Shown: positions 46,611-56,183, counted from the first letter of the stretch. The stretch is 64,000 nt of DNA from Ignavibacteria bacterium RIFOXYB12_FULL_35_14 (GCA_001803045.1 MHAR01000060.1:1-64000); one strand, 5' to 3'. The notes: generated by a model not told the origin, from the letters alone. Program-made: numbers and translations.

Positions 46611-47768
46611 TTGATTTTAGTTTTAGATTCAACTCTTAGAGAAGGCGAACAAACTCCTGGTGTTTATTTCGATAAACATATAAAACTTGCAATATCCAAT
46701 TTGCTGGATGAGGTCGGTGTCGATATTATTGAAGCGGGCCACCCGATGGTTACACATGAAATACATGCCGCCGTTAAATCCATCGCTCAGAAAAATTATA
46801 AAGCAATAGTGGGTGCACATTCACGATCTTTAAAATCCGATGTTGATCTTGCACTCGAGTGTGGTGTTGGCTTCATTGGTATTTTCTATTGTGTCTCCGA
46901 TGAAAGATTAAATACTGTATTTAAAAAAGATCTCGATTCGGCAATCAGATTAATTACCGATGTTATCAAATATGCTAAGGAGCAGAACCCAAAATTATTA
47001 ATCAGGTACACACCGGAAGATACAGTCCGTTCACAATTTGAAAATGTTGTTAAAGCAGCCGTTGAAGCTGTTGAAGCTGGTGCCGATATTATCAGTGTTG
47101 CAGATACAACAGGTTATATGGTTCCAGGAACTAACCGAAGCATGTACGATTATATAACAAGATTAAAAGATGAATTTGCCAAAAGAAATCTTTCTCCTAA
47201 AATTGCCGTTCATTGCCATAATGATAGGGGTTTGGCGTTAGCGAATGCTCTCGACGCATACCGTGCGGGAGTTAATATTATAGATGCCGCTGCTTTAGGA
47301 CTTGGTGAAAGGGCCGGTATAGTTGATCTTGCTCAGCTTCTAACAGTTCTTACTGTCGATTACAATGAAAGAAGATGGAACTTATCTAAACTAGTTGATC
47401 TATACGATTTGGTTAGTAAACATTCCGGAATTCCAATTCCGGCAAACTATCCGATTACCGGTCATAATGCATTTACTCATTGTGCAGGCGTTCATACTCA
47501 CGCCGCATCAATCAATCCTATGCACTACGAAAGTCTAAACCCCGAATTGCTTGGCAGGCAGAGAACTTTTGCTCTTGATCATATGTCCGGTATCGCTTCG
47601 TTAAGATATGCCTTGGTTATGATAGGTGAGGAATCCTTAGATGATGAATTACAGCTTGATGTAATAAAAGAAGTAAAATCAGTTGGTCAGCGAGGCCGCA
47701 TTGTTGATCTTCCCGAACTTAAACATATCGTTGATGCAGTGAAACATCACCAGACATACACCAAGTGA
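46611..47768 (+). CDS. Homocitrate synthase-like enzyme (LeuA/NifV superfamily)
   Basis: Most likely condenses acetyl-CoA with 2-oxoglutarate to homocitrate, the first step of the alpha-aminoadipate lysine pathway. It is a 385-aa TIM-barrel: [17 protein letters not shown] at the start, metal-site [20 protein letters not shown], and [20 protein letters not shown], a pattern of homocitrate synthases. It lacks the long C-terminal regulatory domain of isopropylmalate synthases. The start is TTG directly at the lysW stop, so translation is coupled. Position beside lysW/X/Y/Z/J supports homocitrate over isopropylmalate or citramalate synthase. Confidence 0.85.
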   Translation: MILVLDSTLREGEQTPGVYFDKHIKLAISNLLDEVGVDIIEAGHPMVTHEIHAAVKSIAQKNYKAIVGAHSRSLKSDVDLALECGVGFIGIFYCVSDERLNTVFKKDLDSAIRLITDVIKYAKEQNPKLLIRYTPEDTVRSQFENVVKAAVEAVEAGADIISVADTTGYMVPGTNRSMYDYITRLKDEFAKRNLSPKIAVHCHNDRGLALANALDAYRAGVNIIDAAALGLGERAGIVDLAQLLTVLTVDYNERRWNLSKLVDLYDLVSKHSGIPIPANYPITGHNAFTHCAGVHTHAASINPMHYESLNPELLGRQRTFALDHMSGIASLRYALVMIGEESLDDELQLDVIKEVKSVGQRGRIVDLPELKHIVDAVKHHQTYTK

Positions 47769-47780
47769 GTTTCACTCACT
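47764..47780 (+). other. Small perfect hairpin between homocitrate synthase and lysX
   Basis: AGTGAGT-TTC-ACTCACT is a 7-bp stem with a three-base loop that begins in the last codon of the upstream gene. With no T-run it is more likely an mRNA hairpin than a terminator. Confidence 0.4.
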
Positions 47781-47821
47781 ATTCCCTTGACAACAAAATA
47801 ATAAACTGGAGAATAATAAAA

Positions 47822-48670
47822 ATGAAAATTGGATTGCTTCATTCCTTAATACGAAAAGATGAAAAATTCTTAATAGATGAATTAAAAGTTGTAAAAGGTG
47901 TCGAACTTAAAATGCTCGATGACCGGGAAGTAACTTTTAACCTCGGGAAAGATAATTTTGATATTGACGTAGTTGTTGAAAGATGTATTAACCATTCAAG
48001 AGCTTTACACGGATTAAAATTATTTGAGTCAGCGGGAATTAGATGTGTTAATACTTATAATGTCGCCACCATCTGCGGCGATAAATTGCTAACATCAGTT
48101 GCATTAGCCGAAAATAAAGTTCCACAGCCGGAAGTGCGGGTAGCATTTACAGAAGAATCTGCACTTAAAGCGATTGAAAAAATGGGCTACCCTGTCGTGC
48201 TTAAACCTGCCGTAGGTTCTTGGGGAAGATTACTATCAAAAGTAAATGACCGAGATGCAGCTGAAGCAATTCTTGAACATAAAACTGTATTAGGTTCTTA
48301 CCATCATTCAATTTTTTACATTCAAAAATATGTTGAGAAGAGCGGAAGAGACATTAGAAGTTTTGTTGTTGGCGATAAATGCATTGCCGCAATTTATAGA
48401 ACCTCACCTCATTGGATTACAAATACCGCACGCGGTGGTCTAGCAACAAACTGCCCTGTTACTGATGAACTTAATGATATATCTGTTCGTGCTGCTAAAG
48501 CAGTTGGTGGAGGAATAGTAGCAATCGACATTTTCGAAACAACCCAAGGGTTAACGGTAAACGAAGTAAATTATACTATGGAATATAAAAACAGCATTTC
48601 AACAACGGGAGTAAACATTCCTCAAAAAATGGTTGAGTATATTTTGCAAGTAGCTGAAGGAAGAAAATGA
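47822..48670 (+). CDS. lysX: LysW-amino acid ligase LysX (ATP-grasp)
   Basis: Joins the amino group of alpha-aminoadipate to the C-terminal Glu of LysW. It is a 282-aa RimK-type ATP-grasp enzyme: [56 protein letters not shown] and the metal/substrate segment [21 protein letters not shown] chose the ATG at 47822, which follows GGAG at 47808-47811 and gives the family start [15 protein letters not shown]; the longer in-frame opening does not match. It ends in an ATGA overlap with lysY. A dual lysine/arginine (ArgX-like) specificity cannot be excluded. Confidence 0.9.
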   Translation: MKIGLLHSLIRKDEKFLIDELKVVKGVELKMLDDREVTFNLGKDNFDIDVVVERCINHSRALHGLKLFESAGIRCVNTYNVATICGDKLLTSVALAENKVPQPEVRVAFTEESALKAIEKMGYPVVLKPAVGSWGRLLSKVNDRDAAEAILEHKTVLGSYHHSIFYIQKYVEKSGRDIRSFVVGDKCIAAIYRTSPHWITNTARGGLATNCPVTDELNDISVRAAKAVGGGIVAIDIFETTQGLTVNEVNYTMEYKNSISTTGVNIPQKMVEYILQVAEGRK

Positions 48671-49713
48671 GCAAAGTTAAGGCATCAATTGTCGGTGCTT
48701 CAGGTTACACCGGTGGAGAGTTATTACGATTACTGTTATTTCATCCGAATGTTGAAGTTGTTCAAGCTACATCGGAAAGTTATACAGGTAAGTTTGTTTA
48801 TAAAGTGCATCCCAACTTGCGTAAATCAACAATGCTTAAATTCATATCTACAAATGAACTTGAACCATGCGACATCTTATTCCTTTGCCTTCCTCACAAT
48901 AGTTCTCAGAAGAGAATTGATGAATTCAAGAATTTAGCCCCAAGAATTATTGATCTCAGTGCGGACTTCCGTTTGAAAGATTCAGCCGAATATGAAAAAT
49001 GGTACGGTCATAAGCATTCTCGCCCGGATTTGCTGAATAAATTTATTTATGGTATCCCGGAGTTACATCGCAAAGAAATGAAAAAAGCAAATTACATTTC
49101 AAGCGCAGGATGCAACGCAACTGCAAGCATTCTTGGTTTATATCCGTTATTTAAGAATGGTTTGGTTGAAGAAGATAGAACAGTCATAGAAGTTAAAGCC
49201 GGATCAAGTGAAGGCGGCAACAAAGTAAACGAAGGTTCGCATCACCCGGAAAGAAGCGGTGTCGTGCGGTCTTACATGCCAACACAACACAGGCACTCAG
49301 CAGAAATATTACAGGAACTTTCGTTCGTGAAGAAAATTAATGTTCACTTTTCTGCAACGGCAATTGATATTGTTCGTGGATTACTTGCGACTTGCCATGT
49401 TTTCTTGAAAGAAAATTTACAGGAAAAAGATATTTGGAAAGTTTATCGCGAAGCATACGGGAATGAACCGTTCATCCGAATAGTTAAAGAAAGTGAAGGG
49501 ATATATCGTTATCCCGAACCGAAATTACTCATTGGTACAAACTTTTGCGATATTGGTTTCAAGAAAGACGAATTCTCAAATCGCTTAGTTGTTATCAGTG
49601 CTATAGATAATTTAATGAAAGGAGCTGCAGGACAAGCACTGCAAGCATTTAATTTAATGTATGGATTTGATGAACGAACCGGACTTGAATTTCCCGGGCT
49701 TCATCCAATTTAA
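48667..49713 (+). CDS. lysY: LysW-aminoadipate semialdehyde dehydrogenase LysY (ArgC family)
   Basis: Reduces LysW-aminoadipyl 6-phosphate to the semialdehyde with NADPH. It is a 348-aa ArgC-family protein: the cofactor motif [16 protein letters not shown], the active-site cysteine in [19 protein letters not shown], and the substrate-binding [20 protein letters not shown], the LysY/ArgC2-type segment. It overlaps lysX by four bases. In some organisms LysY also serves LysW-dependent arginine synthesis. Confidence 0.92.
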   Translation: MSKVKASIVGASGYTGGELLRLLLFHPNVEVVQATSESYTGKFVYKVHPNLRKSTMLKFISTNELEPCDILFLCLPHNSSQKRIDEFKNLAPRIIDLSADFRLKDSAEYEKWYGHKHSRPDLLNKFIYGIPELHRKEMKKANYISSAGCNATASILGLYPLFKNGLVEEDRTVIEVKAGSSEGGNKVNEGSHHPERSGVVRSYMPTQHRHSAEILQELSFVKKINVHFSATAIDIVRGLLATCHVFLKENLQEKDIWKVYREAYGNEPFIRIVKESEGIYRYPEPKLLIGTNFCDIGFKKDEFSNRLVVISAIDNLMKGAAGQALQAFNLMYGFDERTGLEFPGLHPI

Positions 49714-49771
49714 ATTTTCTTACTCTTTATCTTAATCTTTATCAAACGCAGGAAGAAAAGGTAGCTTTACA

Positions 49772-50416
49772 TTGTGCCGATTACTTTATGTTAATTCTAA
49801 AGAAGAATTCTCAATCGCAGAATATTTGAAAAAGTTTGCAGGGGTTGCTAAACAAAGCCGTGAGTATCAAGGACACGGGTGGGGTTTTGCATTTTCTCAA
49901 TATGACAAATGGAATTATTACAAGAACATAAAACCGATTTGGGAAGATGATTTAACACAGTTTGGAAAATCCAAACGGATTATTGCTCATGCCCGCAGCG
50001 CATTTAAAGACGAAGGAATTGTAGTTGAGAACAATATGCCGTTTTATGATGGCAATTATATTTTCATTTTTAACGGCGAACTGCAAGGAGTCAAAATTAA
50101 GGAAGAAGGCAGAATCGGAGCAGAAAAAATTTTTAATTACATCCAAAGATTTGATAAGGGAAACATTAAAGCTGCTCTTCAAAAAGGGACTGGGATAATA
50201 TCAACGAAATCGGCTTATGTAAAAGCCATGAATATTTTACTAACCGATAAAAGCGCTGCCTATGTTTATTCTCAATTCAATGAAGATGAAGACTATTTTA
50301 CAATTCACAGAAAAATAAAAAACGAAACGATTATTGTTTGTTCGGATCCTTTTGCTGGAGAAATAGATTGGGAACCGGTACAAAATAATTCTTTAACGGA
50401 GTACAAATGTTTATAA
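49772..50416 (+). CDS. Class II glutamine amidotransferase (YafJ-like) within the LysW operon
   Basis: A 214-aa Ntn-type amidotransferase domain. After Met is the nucleophile cysteine (MCRLLYVNSKEE), then GHGWGFAFSQY, IIAHARSAFKDEG and NNMPFYDGNYIFIFNGELQG, the loop that holds glutamine in this class. The start is TTG at 49772 after GGAAGAAAAGG. It overlaps lysZ by 10 bases, so it is firmly part of the operon. None of the known LysW-pathway steps needs a glutaminase. A role in supplying ammonia or glutamate, or in modifying LysW-linked groups, is speculation. Confidence 0.8.
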   Translation: MCRLLYVNSKEEFSIAEYLKKFAGVAKQSREYQGHGWGFAFSQYDKWNYYKNIKPIWEDDLTQFGKSKRIIAHARSAFKDEGIVVENNMPFYDGNYIFIFNGELQGVKIKEEGRIGAEKIFNYIQRFDKGNIKAALQKGTGIISTKSAYVKAMNILLTDKSAAYVYSQFNEDEDYFTIHRKIKNETIIVCSDPFAGEIDWEPVQNNSLTEYKCL

Positions 50417-51198
50417 TTAAAATTGGCGGTGGAAAAGAAATTAATATAAAAGGAGTAATTTCTGATTTAGCGACCTTGAATGAAAAAATCATCATTGTCC
50501 ACGGTGCAAATGCTTTGCGAGATGAATTAGCACAAAAACTAAATTACGAAAAGAAGATCATTACTTCCCTCTCAGGTTATGATTCGGTTTTCAGCGATGA
50601 AAAAATGATCGACCTTGCAATGATGGCTTATGCCGGTCTTAAAAATAAACGGATAGTTGAATTGTGCCAGCAAAAAGGAATTAATGCAGTCGGACTTTCA
50701 GGACTGGATGGAAAGCTTATTCAAGGTAAACGTAATAGCGGAATTAAAGTCCGTGAAGGCGGCAAAACTTTGTTGCTTCGCGATTTTTCAGGAAAACCAA
50801 AAGCAATTAACAAGCAGTTGCTGAATTTACTTTTAGTTAATGGATATACGCCCGTCCTAAGCATTCCATTAATTGATGAAAATAACTTTGCGATAAATTC
50901 CGAGAACGATGATATAGTTGCACATCTTCAAATGGAAATGAAAGCTGAGAAAATCATTTCATTGATTGAAGCACCCAGATTTTTATTAGATAAGAATGAT
51001 CCTTCTTCACTTGTCTTAAAAATTTCAAAAACTGAACTGGAAACAATGGAACAAAAAGTTGAAGGAAGAATGAAAAGAAAAATTCTTGCCATTAGAAAGC
51101 TCTTTGATGGCGGTAACACAACAGTCATTATTTCTGATGGAAGAACTGAAAGTCCTATTTTAGATGCACTGAATGGAAAAGGTACAACAATCACATAA
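50407..51198 (+). CDS. lysZ: LysW-aminoadipate kinase LysZ (ArgB family)
   Basis: Phosphorylates the side-chain carboxyl of LysW-bound alpha-aminoadipate. It is a 263-aa amino-acid kinase: FIIKIGGGKEINIKG at the N-terminus, IIIVHGANALRDELAQKL, KGINAVGLSGLDGKLIQGKR, and AINSENDDIVAHLQMEMKAE, the nucleotide/phosphate segment of the NAGK family. The start ATG lies inside the end of the amidotransferase gene, and the protein is normal in length for LysZ. Confidence 0.92.
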   Translation: MFIIKIGGGKEINIKGVISDLATLNEKIIIVHGANALRDELAQKLNYEKKIITSLSGYDSVFSDEKMIDLAMMAYAGLKNKRIVELCQQKGINAVGLSGLDGKLIQGKRNSGIKVREGGKTLLLRDFSGKPKAINKQLLNLLLVNGYTPVLSIPLIDENNFAINSENDDIVAHLQMEMKAEKIISLIEAPRFLLDKNDPSSLVLKISKTELETMEQKVEGRMKRKILAIRKLFDGGNTTVIISDGRTESPILDALNGKGTTIT

Positions 51199-51211
51199 AG
51201 ATGATGATAAA

Positions 51212-52366
51212 ATGAAAGACTATAAAGCACTTGTTCAACAATACGAAATTGGAGTTTACCCAATGCGCGATCTGGTTCTTGTTAAAGGCAAGGGAGCTCA
51301 TGTTTGGGATGATCAGGGGAATGAATACATTGATATGGCTTCGGGAATCAGTGTTGCAAATGTTGGGCATGCAAATGATAAAGTAGTAGATGCGATTTCA
51401 AAACAAGCGGCTACATTAATCACTTGTGCCAATACATTTTATAACGATACTAAAGCACTTTTTCTCGAAAAACTTTTTTCTATTACACCAGGTAATTTGA
51501 AAAAAGCTTTCCTAACTAATTCCGGTACTGAAGCTGTAGAAGCTGCTTTCAAGTTTGCACGTGCGGTAACAAAGAAAACTAAATTTGTGGCTGCAATGAA
51601 AGGATTTCACGGAAGAACCTACGGTGCATTAAGCGCAACATTTAAAAAAGAATATCGTGATATTTTTGAACCGCTCGTTCCGGGCTTTTCATTCGTTCCG
51701 TTTAATAATTTTGAGAAGCTTGTCGAAGTCGTTGATGACAACACTGCCGGAATTATCCTGGAATTAATTCAAGGTGAGGGCGGAATTAATATCGGACAGA
51801 AAGAGTATTTTCAAAAAGTTCGGGAACTTTGTACTGAAAAAAATATCCTCCTAATCATTGATGAAATACAAACTGGATTTTGCCGTACTGGCAAAATGTT
51901 CACTATTGAACATTATGGAATCGAAGCCGACATGATAACTTTAGCTAAATCAATTGCTGGGGGTTTCCCGATGGGAGCTTTACTTTGCTCAGAGAAAATC
52001 CAAATCGAAAAAAGCAGACACGGTTCTACATTCGGCGGCAATCCATTGGCATGTGCAGCAGGAATTGCTTCAATTAATTTCATGCTCGAAAATAAATTGT
52101 GGGAACAAGCTGAAGCAAAGGGTAATTACTTTAGAGAACAATTATCAAAATATACATTGTCAAAAGTCCGTGAAATACGACAGATTGGTCTGATGATTGG
52201 GATTGAACTGAAAGAAAAATCTCAGCCGATTATTCTTGAGTTGCTTAAGCATAAAATTTTATCGCTCCCCGCGGGTACCACTGTATTAAGATTACTTCCG
52301 CCTCTTGTAATAAGTTATGAGGATCTGGATATTACTGTAAATAAGCTTGCAGAAGTATTGGTTTGA
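51212..52366 (+). CDS. lysJ: LysW-aminoadipate semialdehyde aminotransferase LysJ (class III PLP)
   Basis: Transaminates LysW-aminoadipate semialdehyde to LysW-lysine. It is a class III aminotransferase related to ArgD: NSGTEAVEAAFKFARAVTKK, GFHGRTYGALSAT, LIIDEIQTGFCRTGKMF and the PLP lysine in LAKSIAGGFPMGALLCSEKI, then RHGSTFGGNPLACAAG. The ATG at 51212 gives 384 residues starting MKDYKALVQQYEIGVYPM, a normal family start; an in-frame ATG at 51173 inside lysZ would add 13 non-conserved residues. A LysK-type deacylase to release lysine is not seen in the window. Confidence 0.92.
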   Translation: MKDYKALVQQYEIGVYPMRDLVLVKGKGAHVWDDQGNEYIDMASGISVANVGHANDKVVDAISKQAATLITCANTFYNDTKALFLEKLFSITPGNLKKAFLTNSGTEAVEAAFKFARAVTKKTKFVAAMKGFHGRTYGALSATFKKEYRDIFEPLVPGFSFVPFNNFEKLVEVVDDNTAGIILELIQGEGGINIGQKEYFQKVRELCTEKNILLIIDEIQTGFCRTGKMFTIEHYGIEADMITLAKSIAGGFPMGALLCSEKIQIEKSRHGSTFGGNPLACAAGIASINFMLENKLWEQAEAKGNYFREQLSKYTLSKVREIRQIGLMIGIELKEKSQPIILELLKHKILSLPAGTTVLRLLPPLVISYEDLDITVNKLAEVLV

Positions 52367-52887
52367 CAGTGAACAAAATAAATTTTACACCATTCCCGCT
52401 TTTAGAGACTGAACGTCTAACTTTACGCCAACTATCTCTTGAAGACGCTAATGAAATATTTCGCCTTCGTTCTGACAAAAGTGTTAATAAATTTTTAGAT
52501 AGACCAATTGCTAAGACAATTGATGATGCAAATCAATTCATCAACAAAATAAATGACAGCATTGCTAAAAACGAATTGATCTACTGGGCAATTACTTTTA
52601 AGAATCATCCAAAATTAATCGGAACAATTTGCCTGTGGAATATTTCAGAAGATCGTACTAAAGCTGAAATTGGATTTGAATTACTCCCTGATCATCAAGG
52701 AAAAGGAATTATGCGGGAAGTTCTGCCGATAGTGATTAAATTTGGCTTTGAAATAATGAAACTCGATTTCATTGAGGGTGAAGTAGACCCAAACAATTTA
52801 ACATCTATAAAACTTATGGAGAAGAATGGTTTTATCTCTCATAAGAGATTGCAGAATACTGTAATTTATTCTTTACAAAATCCTTAA
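52363..52887 (+). CDS. RimJ/RimL-type GNAT acetyltransferase
   Basis: A 174-aa GNAT protein with LETERLTLRQLSLEDANEIF, FELLPDHQGKGIMREVLPIV (acetyl-CoA loop) and FIEGEVDPNNLTSIKLMEKN, then GFISHKRL: the RimJ/RimL/ribosomal-protein acetyltransferase pattern. The start is TTG at 52363, overlapping lysJ, or the in-frame GTG at 52369; both are possible. It is the last gene tightly linked to the lysine operon, but no acetylation step is known in that pathway. Confidence 0.8.
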   Translation: MTVNKINFTPFPLLETERLTLRQLSLEDANEIFRLRSDKSVNKFLDRPIAKTIDDANQFINKINDSIAKNELIYWAITFKNHPKLIGTICLWNISEDRTKAEIGFELLPDHQGKGIMREVLPIVIKFGFEIMKLDFIEGEVDPNNLTSIKLMEKNGFISHKRLQNTVIYSLQNP

Positions 52888-52913
52888 GCATTAACAGCAA
52901 ATATCGTTATTAT

Positions 52914-53882
52914 ATGGATAAGCATGTCAAGGCCTATTGGAAGAAAAACTTAATGTCTACTGAAGAAAAAAGAATAACTTATGAATCAACAGTTCGTTTC
53001 GCCAATTTAAGCACCAGGCGTCATGCAAAAAGGTTATGGATCGCCTCACACATTGGGCTTTCAAAATCTTTAAGAGAATTAAGCTTTTTGTGTCATACCT
53101 ATTTAAGATGGATTGATGATTTTATTGATTTTTCTGAGCAACCATTAAACATCAAAAAACATTTTTTAAATAATGAAACGATTTATGTAGAACAAGTTGA
53201 AAATGGGATTATTGTAACCCCTAACAGCTTACAAGAAGCTTGTCTTTTTTATTTTATTAAGAAAGCTAGGGAACTAAAAATGACAGGCTTGATTAAAAGT
53301 CTGAGAATGATGTTTAGTTCTTTTACTTTTGATCTGGAAAGAATGGAGCCTGGCAATTTGATGACTCAAATTCAGCAAGAGGAATATACAAAACGTATTC
53401 ACAAAGGAATGTTTGATTTTATTCAGCAGCTCATTTTAAAAACCCAACCCACAAATAATCACTTTGTAGGACCTTTCTACTGGCATGCTAATTCCATACG
53501 TGATTTAAAGGAAGATTTGCAATTTGGTATTATTAATTTAACTAAAGAAGAAAGTGAAAAATTTAAAATTAATCCATCGGGTTTATTAACCGATCCTAAT
53601 TTCAGTTGTTTTATCAAATATAAGGGGGAGTTGATCAATAATCTGTTGTTGAAAGAAGCCGAGATTTTACACTCAATGCCAATGATAATTAAAATTTTCT
53701 GGATATCCGGTTATTCACCAATTATTATTAAAATGAATAGAATTACTCTTTACGACTATCAACTTAGTGGAACTCATGGAATTTCTCCATTGATTGAAGC
53801 AAAAATGTTAATTAATTCATTCATTAAAATTTTCAAATTATATTATAAGGTCTTTTTCAATATAAAAACACAATTAGATTAA
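52914..53882 (+). CDS. Squalene/phytoene synthase-like head-to-head prenyl synthase
   Basis: A 322-aa all-helical protein with both aspartate-rich motifs of trans head-to-head prenyl synthases: TYLRWIDDFIDFSEQ (first DxxxD-type) and NSIRDLKEDLQFGIINLTKE (second, matching the canonical R-D-x3-D pattern). SFTFDLERME lies between them as expected. The family condenses two prenyl diphosphates (GGPP to phytoene or FPP to squalene). The sequence is clearly diverged, with a long basic C-terminus. It lies 21 bases upstream of a lycopene-cyclase-like gene and forms a two-gene unit. The product is unknown. Confidence 0.75.
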   Translation: MDKHVKAYWKKNLMSTEEKRITYESTVRFANLSTRRHAKRLWIASHIGLSKSLRELSFLCHTYLRWIDDFIDFSEQPLNIKKHFLNNETIYVEQVENGIIVTPNSLQEACLFYFIKKARELKMTGLIKSLRMMFSSFTFDLERMEPGNLMTQIQQEEYTKRIHKGMFDFIQQLILKTQPTNNHFVGPFYWHANSIRDLKEDLQFGIINLTKEESEKFKINPSGLLTDPNFSCFIKYKGELINNLLLKEAEILHSMPMIIKIFWISGYSPIIIKMNRITLYDYQLSGTHGISPLIEAKMLINSFIKIFKLYYKVFFNIKTQLD

Positions 53883-53903
53883 TTAATTCAGTATCAAATT
53901 TCA

Positions 53904-54605
53904 GTGCTTCCATATTTTTACACTATTTCGTCATTTTTCTTTCTAGCTATTTGGTTTTTGTTGTATATTTTCCTTCCTCAATGTCGCCGTTCTATATTTT
54001 GGACAAGTTGGAATTTCGCTCCGGCAGGACCTATAACTGAATATTGGCATTACTCAGAATACTGGTATCCACCATATCTCGTAGACATAATAATTGGAAA
54101 TTGGTATTTTGGAGTAGAAGATTATATTCTTGCATTTTCAATAGCAGGTATTTCTTCAGCAATTTTTGAAATATTGGCTTTTAAAAAGGGGCTTGAAAAT
54201 ATACCAGCAGTTTCTGCTAAAACTTATTTTAAAATGAAATTCTGGGGTGTAATTGGCTTTGGACTAATGATAATCATAGCTTCAGTTGGATTGAATTCAA
54301 TGATTGCTATAATTCTAACTATGGCAATTGTAGCTCTTATTATACAATATAGACATTTGAACATTTTTTCATTGGCAATCAGGGTTGCCGTTATCTTTAC
54401 AATTATCTATTGGTTATACTTTATTATTCTTCTTATCCCAATCTTTCCAAGCGTCATTAAAACATATTGGAACCTTAAAAATACATGTGGAATTAGATTG
54501 ACAGGTATACCGATCGAGGAATTTATATGGGCTTTTTTTGCTTGTCTATTTGCGGGTCCCGTTTACAGAGTTTGTTCAACAAAAACTTTATTTGGAAAAT
54601 ATTAA
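53904..54605 (+). CDS. Lycopene-cyclase-like (CrtYc/d-type) integral membrane protein
   Basis: A 233-aa membrane protein with about seven helices. It has two copies of the acidic motif used by heterodimer-type lycopene cyclases: NWYFGVEDYILAFSIAGI in the first half and GIPIEEFIWAFFACLFAG in the second. This matches a fused CrtYc-CrtYd architecture. The GTG start at 53904 gives MLPYFYTISSFFFLAIW. It follows the prenyl-synthase-like gene by 21 bases. No desaturase (CrtI) or GGPP synthase is present in the window, so the substrate may not be lycopene. Confidence 0.68.
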   Translation: MLPYFYTISSFFFLAIWFLLYIFLPQCRRSIFWTSWNFAPAGPITEYWHYSEYWYPPYLVDIIIGNWYFGVEDYILAFSIAGISSAIFEILAFKKGLENIPAVSAKTYFKMKFWGVIGFGLMIIIASVGLNSMIAIILTMAIVALIIQYRHLNIFSLAIRVAVIFTIIYWLYFIILLIPIFPSVIKTYWNLKNTCGIRLTGIPIEEFIWAFFACLFAGPVYRVCSTKTLFGKY

Positions 54606-54681
54606 GTATCACAAGCCCAAATTAATATATGTTAATTAAGTTATAATTGACAATCACTTAAAATAAATGAGATCGATTTCA

Positions 54682-55917
54682 TCATATATCTTCAAAAAAA
54701 TTCAAATCTGTTCCGTAAGTTTCTTTAAGCTTATAAAGAGCAATAAGCGCAATACCAACACAAACAATTCCAACAATCAATGCCGAGTTTATCATTCCAA
54801 GTGAATGCCGTAGCACTTCAAATACCAATGTGATTGGAACAACTGAACCACGAATAAAGTTCGGAACCGTTGTTGTGACTGTTGACCTTAAATTAGTCCC
54901 AAACTGTTCGGAAGCTGTAGTGACAAAAACCGCCCAATAGCCAATTGAAAATCCTAATAACACACATAGTGTGTAGAAAAGAGTGAGCGATAAGCCGTGA
55001 GCAAATAAGTAAACCAGAATGAAAGCACTTGTGAATGAAATAAAAATGCCGATCACTTTCTTTCTGCTTTTCATAATCTGACTTAAGAATCCACTTGCAA
55101 AATCTCCAAAGATCAAACCAAGATAAGTAAACATTATTGATTTGCCGGCAACAATCGGTTCATTCACTCCAATCACTTTCCCGAATTCTGGCGAGAAAGT
55201 AACAAGCACTCCAACTACATACCAAATGGGCAATCCAATTAAGATGCAGTATGCATATCTAAGGAATCTATCTTTTGATGTGAAAAGCGTTAAAAATTTC
55301 CCCCGTCCAACATTTGCGGTTTGCAGCAACTTAAACATTCCCGATTCATACATTTTAATTCTCATTACCAAAAGAATTAATCCGAGAACTCCGCCGATGA
55401 TGTAAGCAGTTTGCCAGGTAAATAAATCACCGACTATCGCAGCGGCAATTGCTCCGCTTACACCAATTGTAGCAACTATCGCAGTTCCATAACCGCGAGT
55501 TTCTTTAGTCATCACTTCGCTTACAAGTGTAATAGCGGCGCCAAGCTCGCCCGCAAGCCCGACGCCCGCAATAAACCTTAATATTGCGTACATATCAACT
55601 GAAGTGACAAAAGCATTTGCGAAGTTTGCTACGGAGTATAAAAATATTGATCCGAATAAAACAGATAACCGTCCCTTCTTATCTCCCCAAATTCCCCAGA
55701 TTATTCCACCGATTAACATACCAGCCATTTGCATATTCAGAAGATAGACCCCAACCTTAATCAATTCGTCTCCTTTGATGCCGAGATCGGTTAAACTAGG
55801 AATTCGAACTATTCCGAAAAGAATTAAATCGTAAATATCCACAAAGTAACCGAGCGCTGAGACAAGTACGGTTGTGTTAAATAAATACCTTAAGAGACTT
55901 TTGTTTTTATTCTGCAT
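54682..55917 (-). CDS. MFS transporter (metabolite:H+ symporter-like)
   Basis: A 411-aa major facilitator protein with 12 predicted helices. The loop 2-3 signature is GIIWGIWGDKKGRLSVLFGS; YAILRFIAGVGLAGELGAAI and VSEVMTKETRGYGTAIVAT fit the metabolite:H+ symporter/ProP-like group, which carries organic acids or osmolytes. Loop 8-9 has LSQIMKSRKKVIG in place of the second signature. It stands alone, convergent with the terpenoid pair. The substrate is unknown. Confidence 0.82.
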   Translation of the reverse strand: MQNKNKSLLRYLFNTTVLVSALGYFVDIYDLILFGIVRIPSLTDLGIKGDELIKVGVYLLNMQMAGMLIGGIIWGIWGDKKGRLSVLFGSIFLYSVANFANAFVTSVDMYAILRFIAGVGLAGELGAAITLVSEVMTKETRGYGTAIVATIGVSGAIAAAIVGDLFTWQTAYIIGGVLGLILLVMRIKMYESGMFKLLQTANVGRGKFLTLFTSKDRFLRYAYCILIGLPIWYVVGVLVTFSPEFGKVIGVNEPIVAGKSIMFTYLGLIFGDFASGFLSQIMKSRKKVIGIFISFTSAFILVYLFAHGLSLTLFYTLCVLLGFSIGYWAVFVTTASEQFGTNLRSTVTTTVPNFIRGSVVPITLVFEVLRHSLGMINSALIVGIVCVGIALIALYKLKETYGTDLNFFEDI

Positions 55918-56098
55918 AATTTCTTACCGATTTTTTTACGCTAAAGAGATATTGAAATTATTGAGAGTGTAAGTAAAAGGTATTGGAGTAAATAACAAAA
56001 TTGAAGTTTAAGGTTGTAATCAATTGTTGAAATCTTAATCTGCTAGGTTTATTAACCTTTGTTTGAGGTTGACAGGTTATTAAATTTAATTTTACTTG

Positions 56099-56171
56099 TG
56101 CACCCTGCGGGACTCGAACCCGCGACCTGATGATTAAGAGTCATATGCTCTACCAACTGAGCTAAGGGTGC
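56099..56171 (-). tRNA. tRNA-Lys (anticodon CTT), reconstituted by the integrated element
   Basis: The 73-nt gene folds with acceptor GCACCCT/AGGGTGC, D stem GCTC/GAGC, anticodon loop CTCTTAA (anticodon CTT at 56136-56138), T stem GCGGG/CCCGC with loop TTCGAGT, and discriminator A. CCA is not encoded. The first anticodon-stem pair (27:43) is T:C, a mismatch. Everything 5' of position 40 lies within the 52-bp direct repeat, so this half is now provided by the element side. Confidence 0.95.
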
Positions 56172-56183
56172 GTGCAAAATTAA
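56132..56183. repeat. Left attachment site (52-bp direct repeat)
   Basis: Identical to 63740-63791. It runs from the 3' side of the anticodon stem through the 5' end of the tRNA and 12 bases into its promoter. Bases directly outside differ (t versus a before; g versus a after), which fixes the ends. Confidence 0.93.
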
